A DNA stretch of 64,000 nucleotides, from assembly GCF_003112695.1 (NCBI RefSeq), contig NZ_BFBP01000002.1, positions 235,573-299,572 of the forward strand, given 5' to 3'. This DNA is from Azospira sp. I13. GTDB taxonomy: Bacteria > Pseudomonadota > Gammaproteobacteria > Burkholderiales > Rhodocyclaceae. Below, one piece after another: positions 17,882 through 28,108 of this stretch. Within the stretch, counting starts at the first letter, position 1; every line of letters starts with the position of its first letter. Position numbers and translations under genes: made by a program. The notes beneath the pieces are model-generated. The model did no database searches and was not told the origin of the DNA. It saw only the letters and a program-made list of their open reading frames with translations.

Positions 17882-20693
17882 GGCAGGCCTCCCCGGCGCC
17901 GGCCATGCCAGTATCGGCAGCGTTGGCAACGTTATCGGACATCTCGTTCACATGTTCGTGCCGGCACAGGCCGGCCATTTCGCAATAGGCGCAAAGGCCC
18001 TCGGCGCCGTGGGCGGGCAGGGGCGCGCCAGACCGTAGACCTTCCATGACCCGCACCAGGCGGGTGACCTGGGCCTGGGCATCGGCCTGCAGGTCGGCAC
18101 TGGCAGCCAGGGCTTCCACCTTGTCGTCGTCCAGCACCACGTAGGCGGCTTCGGCGGCATCTTCTCCCACCAGGGCGGCATAGGCCGCCAGTTGCAGGTC
18201 TTCCGCCAGGCCGGCCTTGATGGACTGGCGGCTGCGGGTCTTGTAATCGAGCAGAGACAGGCCGTCCGGCCCGCTGTCGGTACGGTCGATGCGGCCGTAC
18301 AGCTCCACCGTGCCGCCGTCAGCCAGGGCAAAGCTGCGCCGCTGTTCCGTTTCCGCCGCCTGCCAAAGCCAGCCCTGCTGTTCCCGCTCCCGCTGCCAGG
18401 CGAGGTAGGCAGACAGGCGCCTTTCCCAGCGCAGGCGCCAGCCCAGGGCCAGGTAGTTGTGGGCCAGGGCACCGGCGAAGACCTCCTGGGTGAGGCGCTG
18501 CAGGGCGGCCAGGGCCTCGTCTTGCGGCACTTTGGCAAGGACCGGGTGCTGGGCGTGGAAGCGTTCCAGCACCTTGTGCACCAGCAGGCCGTAATCCCGC
18601 TTTTCCATTTCCTCGCTGACTTCATCCAGTTCGTTGAGGCGCAATACATGGCGGGCAAAGAAGCAATAGGGGCAGCCCACCAGGGCGCTGTAGCCGCTGA
18701 CGGAGATGCGCGTTGGCAGGGCGTCGACAGGCACCACCGGGCGGCGCTGGCGACTGGGGCCGGGCCGGGCGTCGTCACCTTCCGGCGGATCGGCCAGGGG
18801 CGCGACGCTGCCCTGCAATTCCACCTGCCAGGCAAAGCGGTGCAGGGCGGCCAGCCGGTCCAGCTCGGGCGCCAGTAGCTGGGGCTCGCCATCCCGCTCG
18901 GCCTGCCAGGTGACGGTGACTTCGGGAACATGGGCCAGGAGCAGGGCCAGGTCGGCCCGCAGGCGTTCCTGGGCAACGGCCCGGGTGGGCAGCCCCAGTT
19001 CCTGGCGCACGCCCTGGTTGAAGAAGGCGGCGGAGGGTTCCGTGGGCTTCAGCCGGCCGGCGTCGCCCCCCAGCAGCACGGCGGCCTCAAAGGGCCGCAG
19101 CCGGGTGGCGGCCAGGTGGGTCATGAACACCGGGCTATCAATGGAGAGGTCGCGGAACACTTCGCTCTCCAGCTCCCGGTTGAGCCAGTCGCGAAAGACG
19201 TGGAAGGAGAAACGGTCCCGGCTCTCCGCCAGCTCCTCCCGGCGCCGGCCAATGAGATCCAGGATGACCGCGCCGGCCGCATCGGCCAGCAGGCGGGGCC
19301 GGGCCTCCAGGGCATCCAGGGCCTTGTCGAGGCGCCCCAGCCACTCCGGCAGGGCCTGTTCTCGGCCAGCCAGGAGTTTGAGGGCGGCCTCCAGGCGATC
19401 AAGCAGTTCCTTGGCCCGAGCCTGAGCCGCCGTGGGCTGTTCCACTGCCCCCAGCACGTGGCGCATGGGCGAGAGGCCGGCACGGATGCCGCTGCGCCGC
19501 ACCAGGCGCTCCAGGGCGAAAACCGCGGCCTTGCGCGCGTTGTCCCGCTGTCCGGCAAAGAGGAAGGGGGATTTCAGCAGGTCCAGCACGTCCTTGTAAT
19601 AGGCACCGCCGGCCTGGGTTTCCAGGAGACCGTCGAGCACGGCACCGGCTCGGGAAGTGGAGAGTTTCCAGCCCGTTTCGTCGGCCACCAGTACCTGGCG
19701 CCGCTCCAGCAGGGCCCGCACCCGACGCGCCACCAGGCGATCCTGGGCGATCAGGGCGATACGCCGCTTGCCGGCCTGCAGCCATTGCAGCACCTGGGCG
19801 GCAGCGCCCCGAGCCTCCTGCTCCCGGCCCCGGGCAGCAAGAATCTGCAAGTGCCCCGCCAGAGGGCTGGCGGGCTGGGCCCCCGCGGCGGCCGCAGCAC
19901 GTTCCAGCAAGGGCGCACCCTCCTCGTTGCCGGCAACGGGGGGCCAGGCAGCGGCCAGCACGGTCATCAGGGGGGCATCATCATGCTGCCGGGCCAGGGG
20001 ATAAAACAGTTGCACGGGCTGGGATTCGGCGTAACGGGTGTAGAAGGCCCGTTCGGCGGGGGGCAGATTTTCCGGCGGGCCATCCAGCACCACCGCCAGG
20101 GGGGCAGTCGCCGTGCCGGCCAGGCGGGCCAGAGCCAGGGCATAGGCGCCGGGTGCGTCGGGTCGGCCAAGCCCGGCCAGAACCCGCCACAGTTCATGCA
20201 CCACACGGGCCTCGAAGGCCAGGGGAACGCTGCTGCGCAGGTGGTAGGCCGCTTCCAGCTGGGCCAGGAAGGCGCCTTCGTCTTCCGGCAGGGCCAGGGC
20301 GTGGGTCGTCAGTTCATCGAAGAGGGCCGCCATCTCGGCGGCCACGCCCCAGAGGATGCCGTCGTCGAACCAGCCCCGCTCGGCCAGGGCGCTGCGCAAG
20401 AGCAGGAGGCGCTGGCTGTCGGGCAAGGGGGCCGGGTCCTGGGGCTGGGCACCGGCCCAGCGGGCCAAGGTGTCGCATACCGGCAACAGCAGGGCTTGCC
20501 CCGCCACCCGGCCGAGCTCGCGCCGCAACAGGGAGGCCAGGGGGAGGCCGGGCACACAGACCCGCAGGCCTGAAAGATTGAGGCCAAGCCCCCGGGCCGC
20601 ACCCTGTTCGAGCAGACGGGCAGCAACGCGGGGAAGGAAATCGGGCCCGGCAGGGAGGGCTTCTTGGGTCAGGAATGAGCTCATGGCGGACAT
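17874..20693 (-). CDS. addB: AddB-type nuclease subunit with Fe-S staple
   Basis: Protein of 939 residues. The N-terminal half resembles an inactivated helicase fold. The C-terminal part is a PD-(D/E)XK nuclease (GLSLLDYKTRSRQS and QLAAYAAL). A cysteine at VGCPYCFFARH and a C-terminal CAYCEMAGLC give the four-cysteine iron-sulphur staple typical of AddB. Together with AddA it processes DNA ends for recombination. Two ATGs (20693 and 20684) are possible starts. The gene follows the ferredoxin gene on the same strand with only 12 bases between. Confidence 0.87.
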   Translation of the reverse strand: MSAMSSFLTQEALPAGPDFLPRVAARLLEQGAARGLGLNLSGLRVCVPGLPLASLLRRELGRVAGQALLLPVCDTLARWAGAQPQDPAPLPDSQRLLLLRSALAERGWFDDGILWGVAAEMAALFDELTTHALALPEDEGAFLAQLEAAYHLRSSVPLAFEARVVHELWRVLAGLGRPDAPGAYALALARLAGTATAPLAVVLDGPPENLPPAERAFYTRYAESQPVQLFYPLARQHDDAPLMTVLAAAWPPVAGNEEGAPLLERAAAAAGAQPASPLAGHLQILAARGREQEARGAAAQVLQWLQAGKRRIALIAQDRLVARRVRALLERRQVLVADETGWKLSTSRAGAVLDGLLETQAGGAYYKDVLDLLKSPFLFAGQRDNARKAAVFALERLVRRSGIRAGLSPMRHVLGAVEQPTAAQARAKELLDRLEAALKLLAGREQALPEWLGRLDKALDALEARPRLLADAAGAVILDLIGRRREELAESRDRFSFHVFRDWLNRELESEVFRDLSIDSPVFMTHLAATRLRPFEAAVLLGGDAGRLKPTEPSAAFFNQGVRQELGLPTRAVAQERLRADLALLLAHVPEVTVTWQAERDGEPQLLAPELDRLAALHRFAWQVELQGSVAPLADPPEGDDARPGPSRQRRPVVPVDALPTRISVSGYSALVGCPYCFFARHVLRLNELDEVSEEMEKRDYGLLVHKVLERFHAQHPVLAKVPQDEALAALQRLTQEVFAGALAHNYLALGWRLRWERRLSAYLAWQREREQQGWLWQAAETEQRRSFALADGGTVELYGRIDRTDSGPDGLSLLDYKTRSRQSIKAGLAEDLQLAAYAALVGEDAAEAAYVVLDDDKVEALAASADLQADAQAQVTRLVRVMEGLRSGAPLPAHGAEGLCAYCEMAGLCRHEHVNEMSDNVANAADTGMAGAGEACHD

Positions 20694-20705
20694 CAGAAAA
20701 TGGAC

Positions 20706-21029
20706 TCAACGCTCCAGCAGGGGAAATTTACCGGTCTGACCGTTCCAGTCATCGGCATCGGGCGGGGCTGCGTGGCGGGCGGTAATGGCAGGCCATTGGC
20801 GGGCCAGTTCGGCGTTGAGGGGAATCATGTGGCGCTGGGCCAGGGGAACGTCGTCTTCGGCAAAGATGGCTTCGGCCGGGCATTCCGGAACACAGAGGGA
20901 GCAATCAATGCATTCTTCCGGGTCGATGGCGAGGAAATTCGGCCCTTCACGAAAGCAGTCCACGGGGCAGACATCCACGCAATCGGTGTATTTGCAACGG
21001 ATACAGTTCTCGGTGACGACATATGCCAT
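20706..21029 (-). CDS. fdxA: Ferredoxin with [3Fe-4S] and [4Fe-4S] centres (FdxA type)
   Basis: Protein of 107 residues from the ATG at 21029. [21 protein letters not shown] and [13 protein letters not shown] show the two cluster motifs of 7Fe ferredoxins, with the usual [10 protein letters not shown] context. The C-terminus ([14 protein letters not shown]) is the typical FdxA extension. It carries electrons in the cytoplasm. The longer frame to 21146 lacks support. It is divergent from trxA. Confidence 0.93.
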   Translation of the reverse strand: MAYVVTENCIRCKYTDCVDVCPVDCFREGPNFLAIDPEECIDCSLCVPECPAEAIFAEDDVPLAQRHMIPLNAELARQWPAITARHAAPPDADDWNGQTGKFPLLER

Positions 21030-21257
21030 GGGGGCCTCCGGATATCGGATGACGGAATCCTGACCTGCCTGATGAAAACAAGGCGGGAACCCTGCCCCGG
21101 CCACCGTGTCGGAGACCGGGAGGCGAAGTTTATGGCAACTTCCCATGCCCGGGGTTTTTCGTTAGGATAGCCCCGTTCCAACCTGCCCACCCCAGCCGGG
21201 GCCAGGCATTTTCCCCCGAATCCCCAAAGAGTTAGACTCCCGACGAGGCTTTTTTCC

Positions 21258-21584
21258 ATGAGCGAACACATCCATTACGTCACCGACGACAGCTTCGAGG
21301 CCGAAGTGCTGCAGTCCCAGCAACCCGTGCTGGTGGACTACTGGGCCGAATGGTGCGGCCCCTGCAAGATGATCGCCCCGATCCTGGACGAAGTGGCCAC
21401 CGAATACGCCGGCAAGCTCAAGGTCGCCAAGCTGAACATTGACGACAACCAGAACACCCCCGCCAAATACGGCATCCGCGGCATCCCCACCCTGATGCTG
21501 TTCAAGGGCGGCAATGTCGAGGCCACCAAGGTCGGCGCCCTGTCCAAATCCCAGCTGGCTGCCTTTATTGACAGCAATCTGTAA
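21258..21584 (+). CDS. trxA: Thioredoxin 1
   Basis: Protein of 108 residues with the redox site WAEWCGPCK (Cys33, Cys36) and the cis-proline block [14 protein letters not shown]. It reduces protein disulphides in the cytoplasm. ATG start. It precedes rho on the same strand, the order found in many proteobacteria. Confidence 0.97.
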   Translation: MSEHIHYVTDDSFEAEVLQSQQPVLVDYWAEWCGPCKMIAPILDEVATEYAGKLKVAKLNIDDNQNTPAKYGIRGIPTLMLFKGGNVEATKVGALSKSQLAAFIDSNL

Positions 21585-21598
21585 AGCCATTACGCTCC

Positions 21599-21873
21599 CA
21601 GCCTGAAAGTTCTGAGCCAAAAGATCGCGGCGCCCCTCCGGGGAATACGCAAAGACCAAAGCGCCCGACATCCCTTCAGACTTTCAGGCTGCAACGCTCC
21701 GGGTTCTCCGGGCAAGCAATTCCGTCCCCCGCACCTGTCGTTCCAGCCCTGACCGGGCCCGGCCCCAAACCGCGCCCACGATCCCTACCCTTTCTCCGCT
21801 CCCATCGTCACGTCCCGTCGCCTCAACGCGGCCTCCCGGCGCCCTTCCTGAAGCTCGACACTTCCCCTACGCC
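21599..21873 (+). promoter_or_regulatory. Structured, pyrimidine-rich rho leader
   Basis: The 289 bases between trxA and rho hold no gene. CAGCCTGAAAGT-t-CTG (21599-21614) pairs with CAG-ACTTTCAGGCTG (21677-21691), a 15-bp stem with one bulge over a 62-base loop. From 21700 to the rho ATG the sequence is rich in C and T, as expected for a Rho utilisation site. This suits autoregulation of rho by premature termination; that is inference. Confidence 0.55.
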
Positions 21874-23136
21874 ATGCATCTATCCGAACTGAAAAACCTC
21901 CACGTCAGCCAATTGCTGGAAATGGCGACGACCAATGAAATCGAGGGCGCCAACCGGCTGCGCAAGCAGGAGCTGATTTTCGCCCTGCTGAAGAAACATG
22001 CGAAGAAGGGCGAGAGCATCTTCGGTGACGGCGTGCTGGAAGTGCTGCCCGACGGCTTCGGTTTCCTGCGTTCCCCGGAAACCTCCTACCTGGCCAGCAC
22101 CGACGACATCTACGTCTCCCCCTCCCAGATCCGTCGCTTCAACCTGCACACCGGTGACACCATCGAGGGCGAGATCCGCACCCCGAAGGATGGCGAGCGC
22201 TACTTTGCCCTGGTCAAGGTAGACAAGATCAACTACGAGGCGCCGGAAGCCTGCAAGAGCAAGATTCTCTTCGAGAACCTGACGCCCCTGCACCCCTCCG
22301 CCCACCTGCACCTGGAGCGGCCGATTCGCGCCGAGGAGAACACCACCTCCCGCGTCATCGACATGATCGCCCCCATCGGCAAGGGCCAGCGCGGTCTGCT
22401 GGTGGCCCCGCCGAAATCCGGCAAGACGGTGATGCTGCAGCACATCGCCCACGCCATCACCGCCAACCACCCCGACGTGCAGCTGATCGTGCTGCTCATC
22501 GACGAGCGCCCCGAAGAAGTGACGGAAATGCAGCGTACGGTGCGCGGCGAAGTGGTGGCCTCCACCTTCGACGAACCGGCCACCCGCCACGTCATCGTCG
22601 CCGAAATGGTCATTGAGAAGGCCAAGCGCCTGGTGGAGCACAAGAAGGATGTGGTCATCCTGCTCGACTCCATCACCCGCCTGGCCCGCGCCTACAACAC
22701 CGTGCAGCCCGCCTCCGGCAAGGTGCTAACCGGCGGCGTGGACGCCAACGCCCTGCAGAAGCCGAAGCGTTTCTTCGGCGCTGCCCGCAACATCGAGGAA
22801 GGCGGCTCCCTCACCATCATCGCCACCGCCCTGGTGGAAACCGGCTCCCGCATGGACGACGTGATCTACGAAGAGTTCAAGGGCACCGGCAACATGGAAA
22901 TCCACCTGGATCGCCGCATGGCCGAGAAGCGCATCTACCCGGCCATCAACGTGAACCGCTCCGGCACCCGTCGCGAAGAGTTGCTGCTGAAGCCCGACGT
23001 GCTGCAGAAGATGTGGGTGCTGCGCAAACTGCTCTACAACATGGACGACCTGGAAGCGATGGAATTCCTGCTGGACAAGGTCAAGGCCACCAAGGCCAAC
23101 GGCGAGTTCTTCGACGCCATGCGCGGCGGCCGCTAA
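21874..23136 (+). CDS. rho: Transcription termination factor Rho
   Basis: Protein of 420 residues with the N-terminal [18 protein letters not shown] domain, the RNA-binding DGFGFLRS cold-shock-like motif, P-loop APPKSGKT near residue 183, [14 protein letters not shown] and the ring Q/R-loop block [10 protein letters not shown]. It is a hexameric RNA helicase that ends transcription. Length matches the family (about 419). No strong SD site is evident before the ATG. Confidence 0.97.
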   Translation: MHLSELKNLHVSQLLEMATTNEIEGANRLRKQELIFALLKKHAKKGESIFGDGVLEVLPDGFGFLRSPETSYLASTDDIYVSPSQIRRFNLHTGDTIEGEIRTPKDGERYFALVKVDKINYEAPEACKSKILFENLTPLHPSAHLHLERPIRAEENTTSRVIDMIAPIGKGQRGLLVAPPKSGKTVMLQHIAHAITANHPDVQLIVLLIDERPEEVTEMQRTVRGEVVASTFDEPATRHVIVAEMVIEKAKRLVEHKKDVVILLDSITRLARAYNTVQPASGKVLTGGVDANALQKPKRFFGAARNIEEGGSLTIIATALVETGSRMDDVIYEEFKGTGNMEIHLDRRMAEKRIYPAINVNRSGTRREELLLKPDVLQKMWVLRKLLYNMDDLEAMEFLLDKVKATKANGEFFDAMRGGR

Positions 23137-23246
23137 GCCACCCCGCCCCCGACAAAAATTTGCAACCGCTGGAAAGTTCAGGGATAATCCCGCGTTTTCC
23201 AGGGGCCGGTCACATCCGCCGGCCGAGAGACTCGAAAGGACACACC

Positions 23247-23462
23247 ATGAAGCCCGGTATCCACCCCGAATACAACGACATCCAGGTCACCTGCTCCTGC
23301 GGCAGCGTTTTCACCACCAAGTCCACCATGGGCAAGCCGCTGACCATTGAAGTCTGCTCCTCCTGCCACCCGTTCTACACCGGCAAGCAGAAGATTGTGG
23401 ACACCGCCGGCCGCGTTGAAAAGTTCAACCAGAAGTTCGGCAACCTGCGCAAGTCCGCCTAA
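23247..23462 (+). CDS. rpmE: 50S ribosomal protein L31, zinc form
   Basis: Protein of 71 residues from the ATG at 23247 with GAAAGGA upstream. Cys16, Cys18, Cys37 and Cys40 (CSC and CSSC) are the zinc ligands, so this is the C+ form normally used when zinc is sufficient. Part of the large ribosomal subunit. A strong terminator follows. Confidence 0.96.
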   Translation: MKPGIHPEYNDIQVTCSCGSVFTTKSTMGKPLTIEVCSSCHPFYTGKQKIVDTAGRVEKFNQKFGNLRKSA

Positions 23463-23499
23463 GCTTTTCCGGACAAACCGGCGCCCGGCGCCGCGCAGA

Positions 23500-23527
23500 A
23501 AAAAGGCAGCCCCAGGCTGCCTTTTTT
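23500..23527 (+). terminator. Terminator after rpmE
   Basis: AAAAGGCAGCC, a short loop and GGCTGCCTTTTTT form a classical intrinsic terminator 38 bases after rpmE. Confidence 0.92.
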
Positions 23528-23573
23528 GCTTTATTCCCAAGCCAGACTTCCGACACGCCTCCCGCTCCCGGCC

Positions 23574-25202
23574 ATGATCGACCGCCCTGCACCGCGCCAC
23601 CCCTGGCCCTTCCGCGGCCTGCCCCTGCTGGGCCTGCTCGCCCTCTTCCTGCTGCCCGGACTGTTCGGTCACGACCCCTGGAAGGCAGAAGACGCCACCC
23701 ATCTGGGAATCGTCTGGCGTCTGCTGCAGGGGGATGGGGGCCTGGTCCTGCAACTGGGCGGCGAGGCCTGGCCGGATGCCATGCCTCTCTACTACTGGGT
23801 GGCCGCCCTCTGCGCCCGCGCCTTCTCCTGGGCCCTGCCCTGGTTCGATGGCGCCCGCCTGGCCACCGCCCTCTTCGCCGCCCTGGCCCTGGCGGCCCTG
23901 GCCTTGGCCAGTCGCGAACTCCACGGCCGGGAAGAAGGGCCAAGCGCCCCGCTACTCCTGGCTGGCTGCCTCGGCCTGCTGGTCCACATCCATGAAACCC
24001 AGCCAGCCATCGCCTTTCTCGCCGCCCAGGCGGCCAGCCTGGCCGGCCTGGCCCTGATACCCCGCCGCCCCTGGCAGGGTGCAGCTCTCTTTGGCGTAGC
24101 GGGACTCGGTGCCTTTCTTGCCGCCGGCCTGGCTGCTCTGCCGGGCATTCTGCTACCCCTCATTCTCCTGCCGTGGCTTGCCCCCCGCCGTACCCTGATT
24201 CCGGGACTGCTACTGGTGACCCTGGGCATCCCCCTGCTTGGCCCGCTGCTCTGGCCCCTAGTGCTGACGCCTGCCCAGGCGGACATCTGGTGGAGCGGTG
24301 AAATAGCCCAGTGGCGCCCCCGGGAAGCCGCCTTGCGCAACGCCCTGGCCCTGACCAACCTGCTGCCCTGGTACGGCTGGCCGGCCCTGCCCCTGGCCCT
24401 GTGGACCCTGTGGGCCCGCCGCACGGAACTGCTGCGTGCTCGCCCAGCCATGGCCCTGCTACTGCCCCTCACCGCCTTTGCGGCCAGCTTCCTCACCCTG
24501 GCCGGCAGCGTGGATATCAAGAGTGTCGCCGCCCTGCCCCTGCTACCGCCCCTGGCGCTCTTCGCCGCCGGCGGGTTGCGCACCCTGCGCCGTGGTACGG
24601 CCAACCTTTTCGACTGGTTCGGCATGACCACCTTCACCTTCGCCGCCGGCCTCATCTGGCTGGGCTGGAGCGCCATGGTGTTCGGGGTGCCGCCGAAGAT
24701 CGCCCGCAATTTCATCAAGCTGGCACCGGGCTTCGAAGGCAGCTTCGCCCTCCTGCCGACGCTCTTCGCCCTGGCGCTCACCGCTGCCTGGATCTGGCTG
24801 GTTTACTCCTCCCCCCGCTCCCCCTACCGGGGGCTGACCCACTGGACTGCCGGCATCACGCTGCTGTGGGGCCTGGTGGTCGCCCTGTGGTTCCCCTGGG
24901 TGGACTACGGCAAGAGCTACCGCCCCGTGGTGGCCGGACTAAGCCGGGCCCTGCCCGCACAGGCCAACTGTGTGGCGGTGCGTGGAGAATTGCCGCCAGC
25001 CCTGCGGGCCTCCCTGGACATCTTCGGTGACATCCGCCCCCTGGCCCAGAACAGTAGTGCCGGGCGCCGTTGCAACTGGCTGCTGGCCCTGGTGCCGATC
25101 AAGAGCACCAGCGCTGGTGGCGGCGGCTGGGAGCGGGTCTGGGAAGGCTCCCGCCCCGGCGACAAGTACGAACACCTGCGCCTGTACCAGCGCCGCAACT
25201 AA
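23574..25202 (+). CDS. Polytopic membrane protein, ArnT/PMT-like glycosyltransferase family
   Basis: Protein of 542 residues from the ATG at 23574, with about ten hydrophobic spans and the N-terminal loop GHDPWKAEDATHLGIVWRLL, which places acidic residues after the first membrane helix as in GT-C enzymes (ArnT/PMT). MPLYYWVAAL is a second family-like block. The soluble C-terminal ~90 residues are probably periplasmic. It may transfer a sugar from a polyprenyl carrier to lipid A or another envelope target. No substrate genes are adjacent, so the function is only a fold-level call. Confidence 0.7.
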   Translation: MIDRPAPRHPWPFRGLPLLGLLALFLLPGLFGHDPWKAEDATHLGIVWRLLQGDGGLVLQLGGEAWPDAMPLYYWVAALCARAFSWALPWFDGARLATALFAALALAALALASRELHGREEGPSAPLLLAGCLGLLVHIHETQPAIAFLAAQAASLAGLALIPRRPWQGAALFGVAGLGAFLAAGLAALPGILLPLILLPWLAPRRTLIPGLLLVTLGIPLLGPLLWPLVLTPAQADIWWSGEIAQWRPREAALRNALALTNLLPWYGWPALPLALWTLWARRTELLRARPAMALLLPLTAFAASFLTLAGSVDIKSVAALPLLPPLALFAAGGLRTLRRGTANLFDWFGMTTFTFAAGLIWLGWSAMVFGVPPKIARNFIKLAPGFEGSFALLPTLFALALTAAWIWLVYSSPRSPYRGLTHWTAGITLLWGLVVALWFPWVDYGKSYRPVVAGLSRALPAQANCVAVRGELPPALRASLDIFGDIRPLAQNSSAGRRCNWLLALVPIKSTSAGGGGWERVWEGSRPGDKYEHLRLYQRRN

Positions 25203-25297
25203 GGGCCGGGAAGCATCCAACTCCGTCAAGCAGCACCCGCCGGAATAGCCCCAGTCCGCACCCTCGCCCCCCCTGAATCAATCCTGCGGCAATAAAA

Positions 25298-25334
25298 ATG
25301 CCCGGAGCACCCCATCTAGGGTATTCCGGGCATG
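25298..25334 (-). terminator. Terminator of the cytochrome c4 gene
   Basis: On the minus strand ATGCCCGGAA, a 17-base loop and TCCGGGCAT are followed by TTTTTATT, about 35 bases beyond the cytochrome gene stop. Confidence 0.88.
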
Positions 25335-25369
25335 GATCGCGGCGTACTCCGCTGCGCCTTCAGTACTGC

Positions 25370-26071
25370 TTAGCGCTTGTTGGAGAGGAAGGCTGCGACC
25401 GCCTTGATCTCATCGTTGTTCAACGGCGCCGTGGCAATCTGCATCAGGGGGTCAATACGCTCGCCGGTCTTGTCCCGATAACGGGTGATGGAGCGGATCA
25501 GGTATTCCTTCTGCTGGCCAGCCAGACGGGCAATCTTGTCGCTACCCCGAGCCTCGTCGCCATGACAACGCACACAGAGCTTGCCATAGGTTTCCTGGCC
25601 CCGCTTCACCAGGGCAGGATCGGCGGCACTGGGGACAACCTTGGCTTCAGAGTAGAACAGGGAAATCTGCACCCGCTCGTCTTCCGACAGCACCTTGATC
25701 AGCCCCTGCATGAACTCGTCCTTACGCTGGCCAGAGCCGAACTTGCGAATCTGCTCCAGCAGGTAGGCGGGATTCTGGCCGGCCAGGTTCGGTACTTCCG
25801 GATACTTGCTGTTGCCGTCTTCACCGTGACAGTTGGCACAGAAGAAGGAGGCCTTCTTGCCGGCAGCCACAGAGGCCGTAATGTTGGCCTTCATGGCGTT
25901 GAGGCGCTCTTCCGGCGTCTGGGGTGCTGCCGGCGCGGCCGCAGGGGCTGGCGCAGGGGCGACTTCCTTCTTGGGCGGCGCCGCATGCAGCGAGCCAGCC
26001 AACAGCCCCAGCGACAGGGCCAGGCTCAGGGTCAGGGGCAAAGGCTTGGCCATTCCCAGGATTTTTCTCAT
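25370..26071 (-). CDS. Periplasmic di-haem cytochrome c4
   Basis: From the ATG at 26071 (GGGAGGAACG just upstream) the protein has 233 residues: a signal peptide ending near SLHA-APP, an Ala/Pro linker, then two cytochrome c domains with CANCHG and CVRCHG haem sites and Met ligands expected in EFMQGL and DPLMQIA. Cytochrome c4 donates electrons to terminal oxidases, and this window also encodes a cbb3 oxidase. The Ala-Pro linker before the first domain is longer than usual. Confidence 0.88.
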   Translation of the reverse strand: MRKILGMAKPLPLTLSLALSLGLLAGSLHAAPPKKEVAPAPAPAAAPAAPQTPEERLNAMKANITASVAAGKKASFFCANCHGEDGNSKYPEVPNLAGQNPAYLLEQIRKFGSGQRKDEFMQGLIKVLSEDERVQISLFYSEAKVVPSAADPALVKRGQETYGKLCVRCHGDEARGSDKIARLAGQQKEYLIRSITRYRDKTGERIDPLMQIATAPLNNDEIKAVAAFLSNKR

Positions 26072-26107
26072 CGTTCCTCCCAACGTGGTGAGTTTGTCTC
26101 CAGGTTC

Positions 26108-26653
26108 TTAGACCCGGAGGAATTTTTCGCGGTAGTACCGCAGTTCTGCAATGGATTCGTGAATGTCCGAGACTGCCGTATGCAAGCCGACCTTGGTGAA
26201 ACCCTTGGCCACCTCCGGTGCCCAGCGGCGGCACAGCTCTTTGAGGGTGCTGACATCCAGGTTCCGGTAATGGAAGTAATCTTCTAGGGTGGGCAGGTAG
26301 CGGGCCATGAAACGGCGATCCTGACCAATGGAATTACCGCACATGGGCGTAGCACGCCGCGGCACCCACTCTGCCATGAAGGCCAGGGCCTCGGCCTCCA
26401 CCCGGGCTTCGTCGGTGGTGGATGCCTTGACCCGGGCAATGAGCCCGGAATTGCCGTGGGTGTTCTTGTTCCAGTCATCCATCCCGTCGAGCACCGCATC
26501 ACTCTGATGCACCACCCAGACGGGGGATTCGGCCAGCACTTCCAGATTCACATCTGTTACCACCATGGCCATTTCGATAATGCGGTCATGATCCGGTTGC
26601 AGACCGGTCATTTCCATGTCCAGCCAGACGAGGTGGTTTGCGTCCTGTGCCAT
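26108..26653 (-). CDS. orn: Oligoribonuclease
   Basis: Protein of 181 residues from the ATG at 26653. WLDMEMTGL gives the first DEDD acidic residues (Asp12, Glu14), and [19 protein letters not shown] contains the final H/D of the DEDDh set. It degrades 2-5 nt RNA and pGpG, the linear product of cyclic-di-GMP breakdown. Transcribed alone, in the same direction as cytochrome c4 and divergent from the M48 protease. Confidence 0.96.
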   Translation of the reverse strand: MAQDANHLVWLDMEMTGLQPDHDRIIEMAMVVTDVNLEVLAESPVWVVHQSDAVLDGMDDWNKNTHGNSGLIARVKASTTDEARVEAEALAFMAEWVPRRATPMCGNSIGQDRRFMARYLPTLEDYFHYRNLDVSTLKELCRRWAPEVAKGFTKVGLHTAVSDIHESIAELRYYREKFLRV

Positions 26654-26825
26654 AATCCGAGGGGAAACTTGCAAAGGCTCTATTTTGTCACAGCTTCATG
26701 CCGACGGATTGCCTTAATGCATAGCCACCGCCGCCCGGCGCGCCAACACCCTGATTTCACCGGGGCTCCCGAGTTCTGAACAGATTGACTGCCGTCCCCA
26801 GCCACCCCTCTGCCCTAGCCCGACC

Positions 26826-28097
26826 GTGACCTTCACTCTGATCTTTCTCGCCGCTCTCTTCCTTTCCCTGGCCCTGCGGCTGATCCTGGCCCGCCGCCAG
26901 ATTCGCCATGTGCAGGCCTGCCGGCATGCCGTTCCGACGGAGTTCGCCGCCCGCATCGCCCTGGAGGCCCACCACAAGGCGGCCGACTACACCGTTGCCC
27001 GTAGCCGCTTCGCCATGCTTGCCACCCTGCTGGAAGCCATCATCCTGCTGGGTTTCACCCTGGGCGGCGGCCTGCAGTACCTGCACGAAACGTGGCTGGC
27101 CTGGCTCGGCACGGACAACAGCCTGGCCTATGGCCTGGGCGTGATCGGCAGCCTGGCCGCCATCACCTCCTTGCTGGACCTGCCAGCAGCCTGGTATCGC
27201 CAGTTCGTCCTGGAAGAGCGTTTCGGCTTCAATCGCATGACGCCGGCCCTGTTTTTCAAGGATTTGCTCAAAAGCAGTCTGCTCGGCACCGCCATCGGCG
27301 CCCCCCTGATCGTTGCCGTGCTCTGGCTGATGGGCGCCATGGGGGCTTACTGGTGGCTCTACGTGTGGCTCTTCTGGTCGGCCTTCAACCTGCTGCTGCT
27401 TTTCATCTACCCGACCTGGATCGCCCCGCTATTCAATAAATTCACCCCCCTGGAAGCCGGGGAGCTGAAGCAGCGCATCGAAGCCCTGCTGGCGCGCTGC
27501 GGCTTCGCCGCTGCCGGCCTCTTCGTCATGGACGGCTCCCGGCGCAGCGCCCACGGCAACGCCTACTTCACCGGCTTCGGCCGCAACAAGCGCATCGTCT
27601 TCTTCGACACCCTGCTCTCCCGCCTCAGCCCGGCGGAAGCGGAAGCGGTGCTGGCCCACGAGCTGGGCCACTTCAAGCATCGCCACATCGTCAAACGCAT
27701 CGCCATGCTGTTCGGCCTCTCCCTGGCCTTCCTCTGGCTCCTCGGCCAGCTCATGGGGGCGCCCTGGTTTTACACCGGCCTGGGCGTCACGGCCCAGAAC
27801 ACGGCCCTGGCCCTGGTGTTGTTCTTCATGGTGCTGCCGGTGTTCACCTTCCTGTTCACGCCCCTTTCCAGCCTGCTCTCGCGGCGCCATGAATACGAGG
27901 CCGACGCCTATGCCGTGGCCCATGCGGATGGCGAACAACTGGTGGCTGCCCTGGTCAAACTCTACGAAGACAACGCCAGCACCCTGACGCCGGACCCGCT
28001 GCATTCCCTGTTCTACGACTCCCACCCGCCGGCCGCCCTGCGCATTGCCCACATTGCCAGGCTCGGCCAGCAGCCTGCGGTTGCCGGCCAGCCCTGA
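26826..28097 (+). CDS. M48-family membrane zinc metalloprotease (Ste24-like)
   Basis: Protein of 423 residues with a GTG start and no clear SD. Several hydrophobic spans (residues ~1-20, 60-80, 100-120, 150-200) precede the zinc motif VLAHELGHFKHRH near residue 280 and a downstream EYEADAYAV block supplying the third ligand. This is the CAAX-protease/Ste24 type of M48 peptidase in the inner membrane. The bacterial substrate is unknown. It is followed 11 bases later by the pterin dehydratase gene. Confidence 0.9.
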   Translation: MTFTLIFLAALFLSLALRLILARRQIRHVQACRHAVPTEFAARIALEAHHKAADYTVARSRFAMLATLLEAIILLGFTLGGGLQYLHETWLAWLGTDNSLAYGLGVIGSLAAITSLLDLPAAWYRQFVLEERFGFNRMTPALFFKDLLKSSLLGTAIGAPLIVAVLWLMGAMGAYWWLYVWLFWSAFNLLLLFIYPTWIAPLFNKFTPLEAGELKQRIEALLARCGFAAAGLFVMDGSRRSAHGNAYFTGFGRNKRIVFFDTLLSRLSPAEAEAVLAHELGHFKHRHIVKRIAMLFGLSLAFLWLLGQLMGAPWFYTGLGVTAQNTALALVLFFMVLPVFTFLFTPLSSLLSRRHEYEADAYAVAHADGEQLVAALVKLYEDNASTLTPDPLHSLFYDSHPPAALRIAHIARLGQQPAVAGQP

Positions 28098-28108
28098 AGG
28101 AGCCCGCC

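Noticed and set aside
18930..20573. Plus-strand open frame of 547 codons opposite addB
   Set aside because: Shadow of a GC-rich gene; Gly/Gln-rich, no start signals, no motif.
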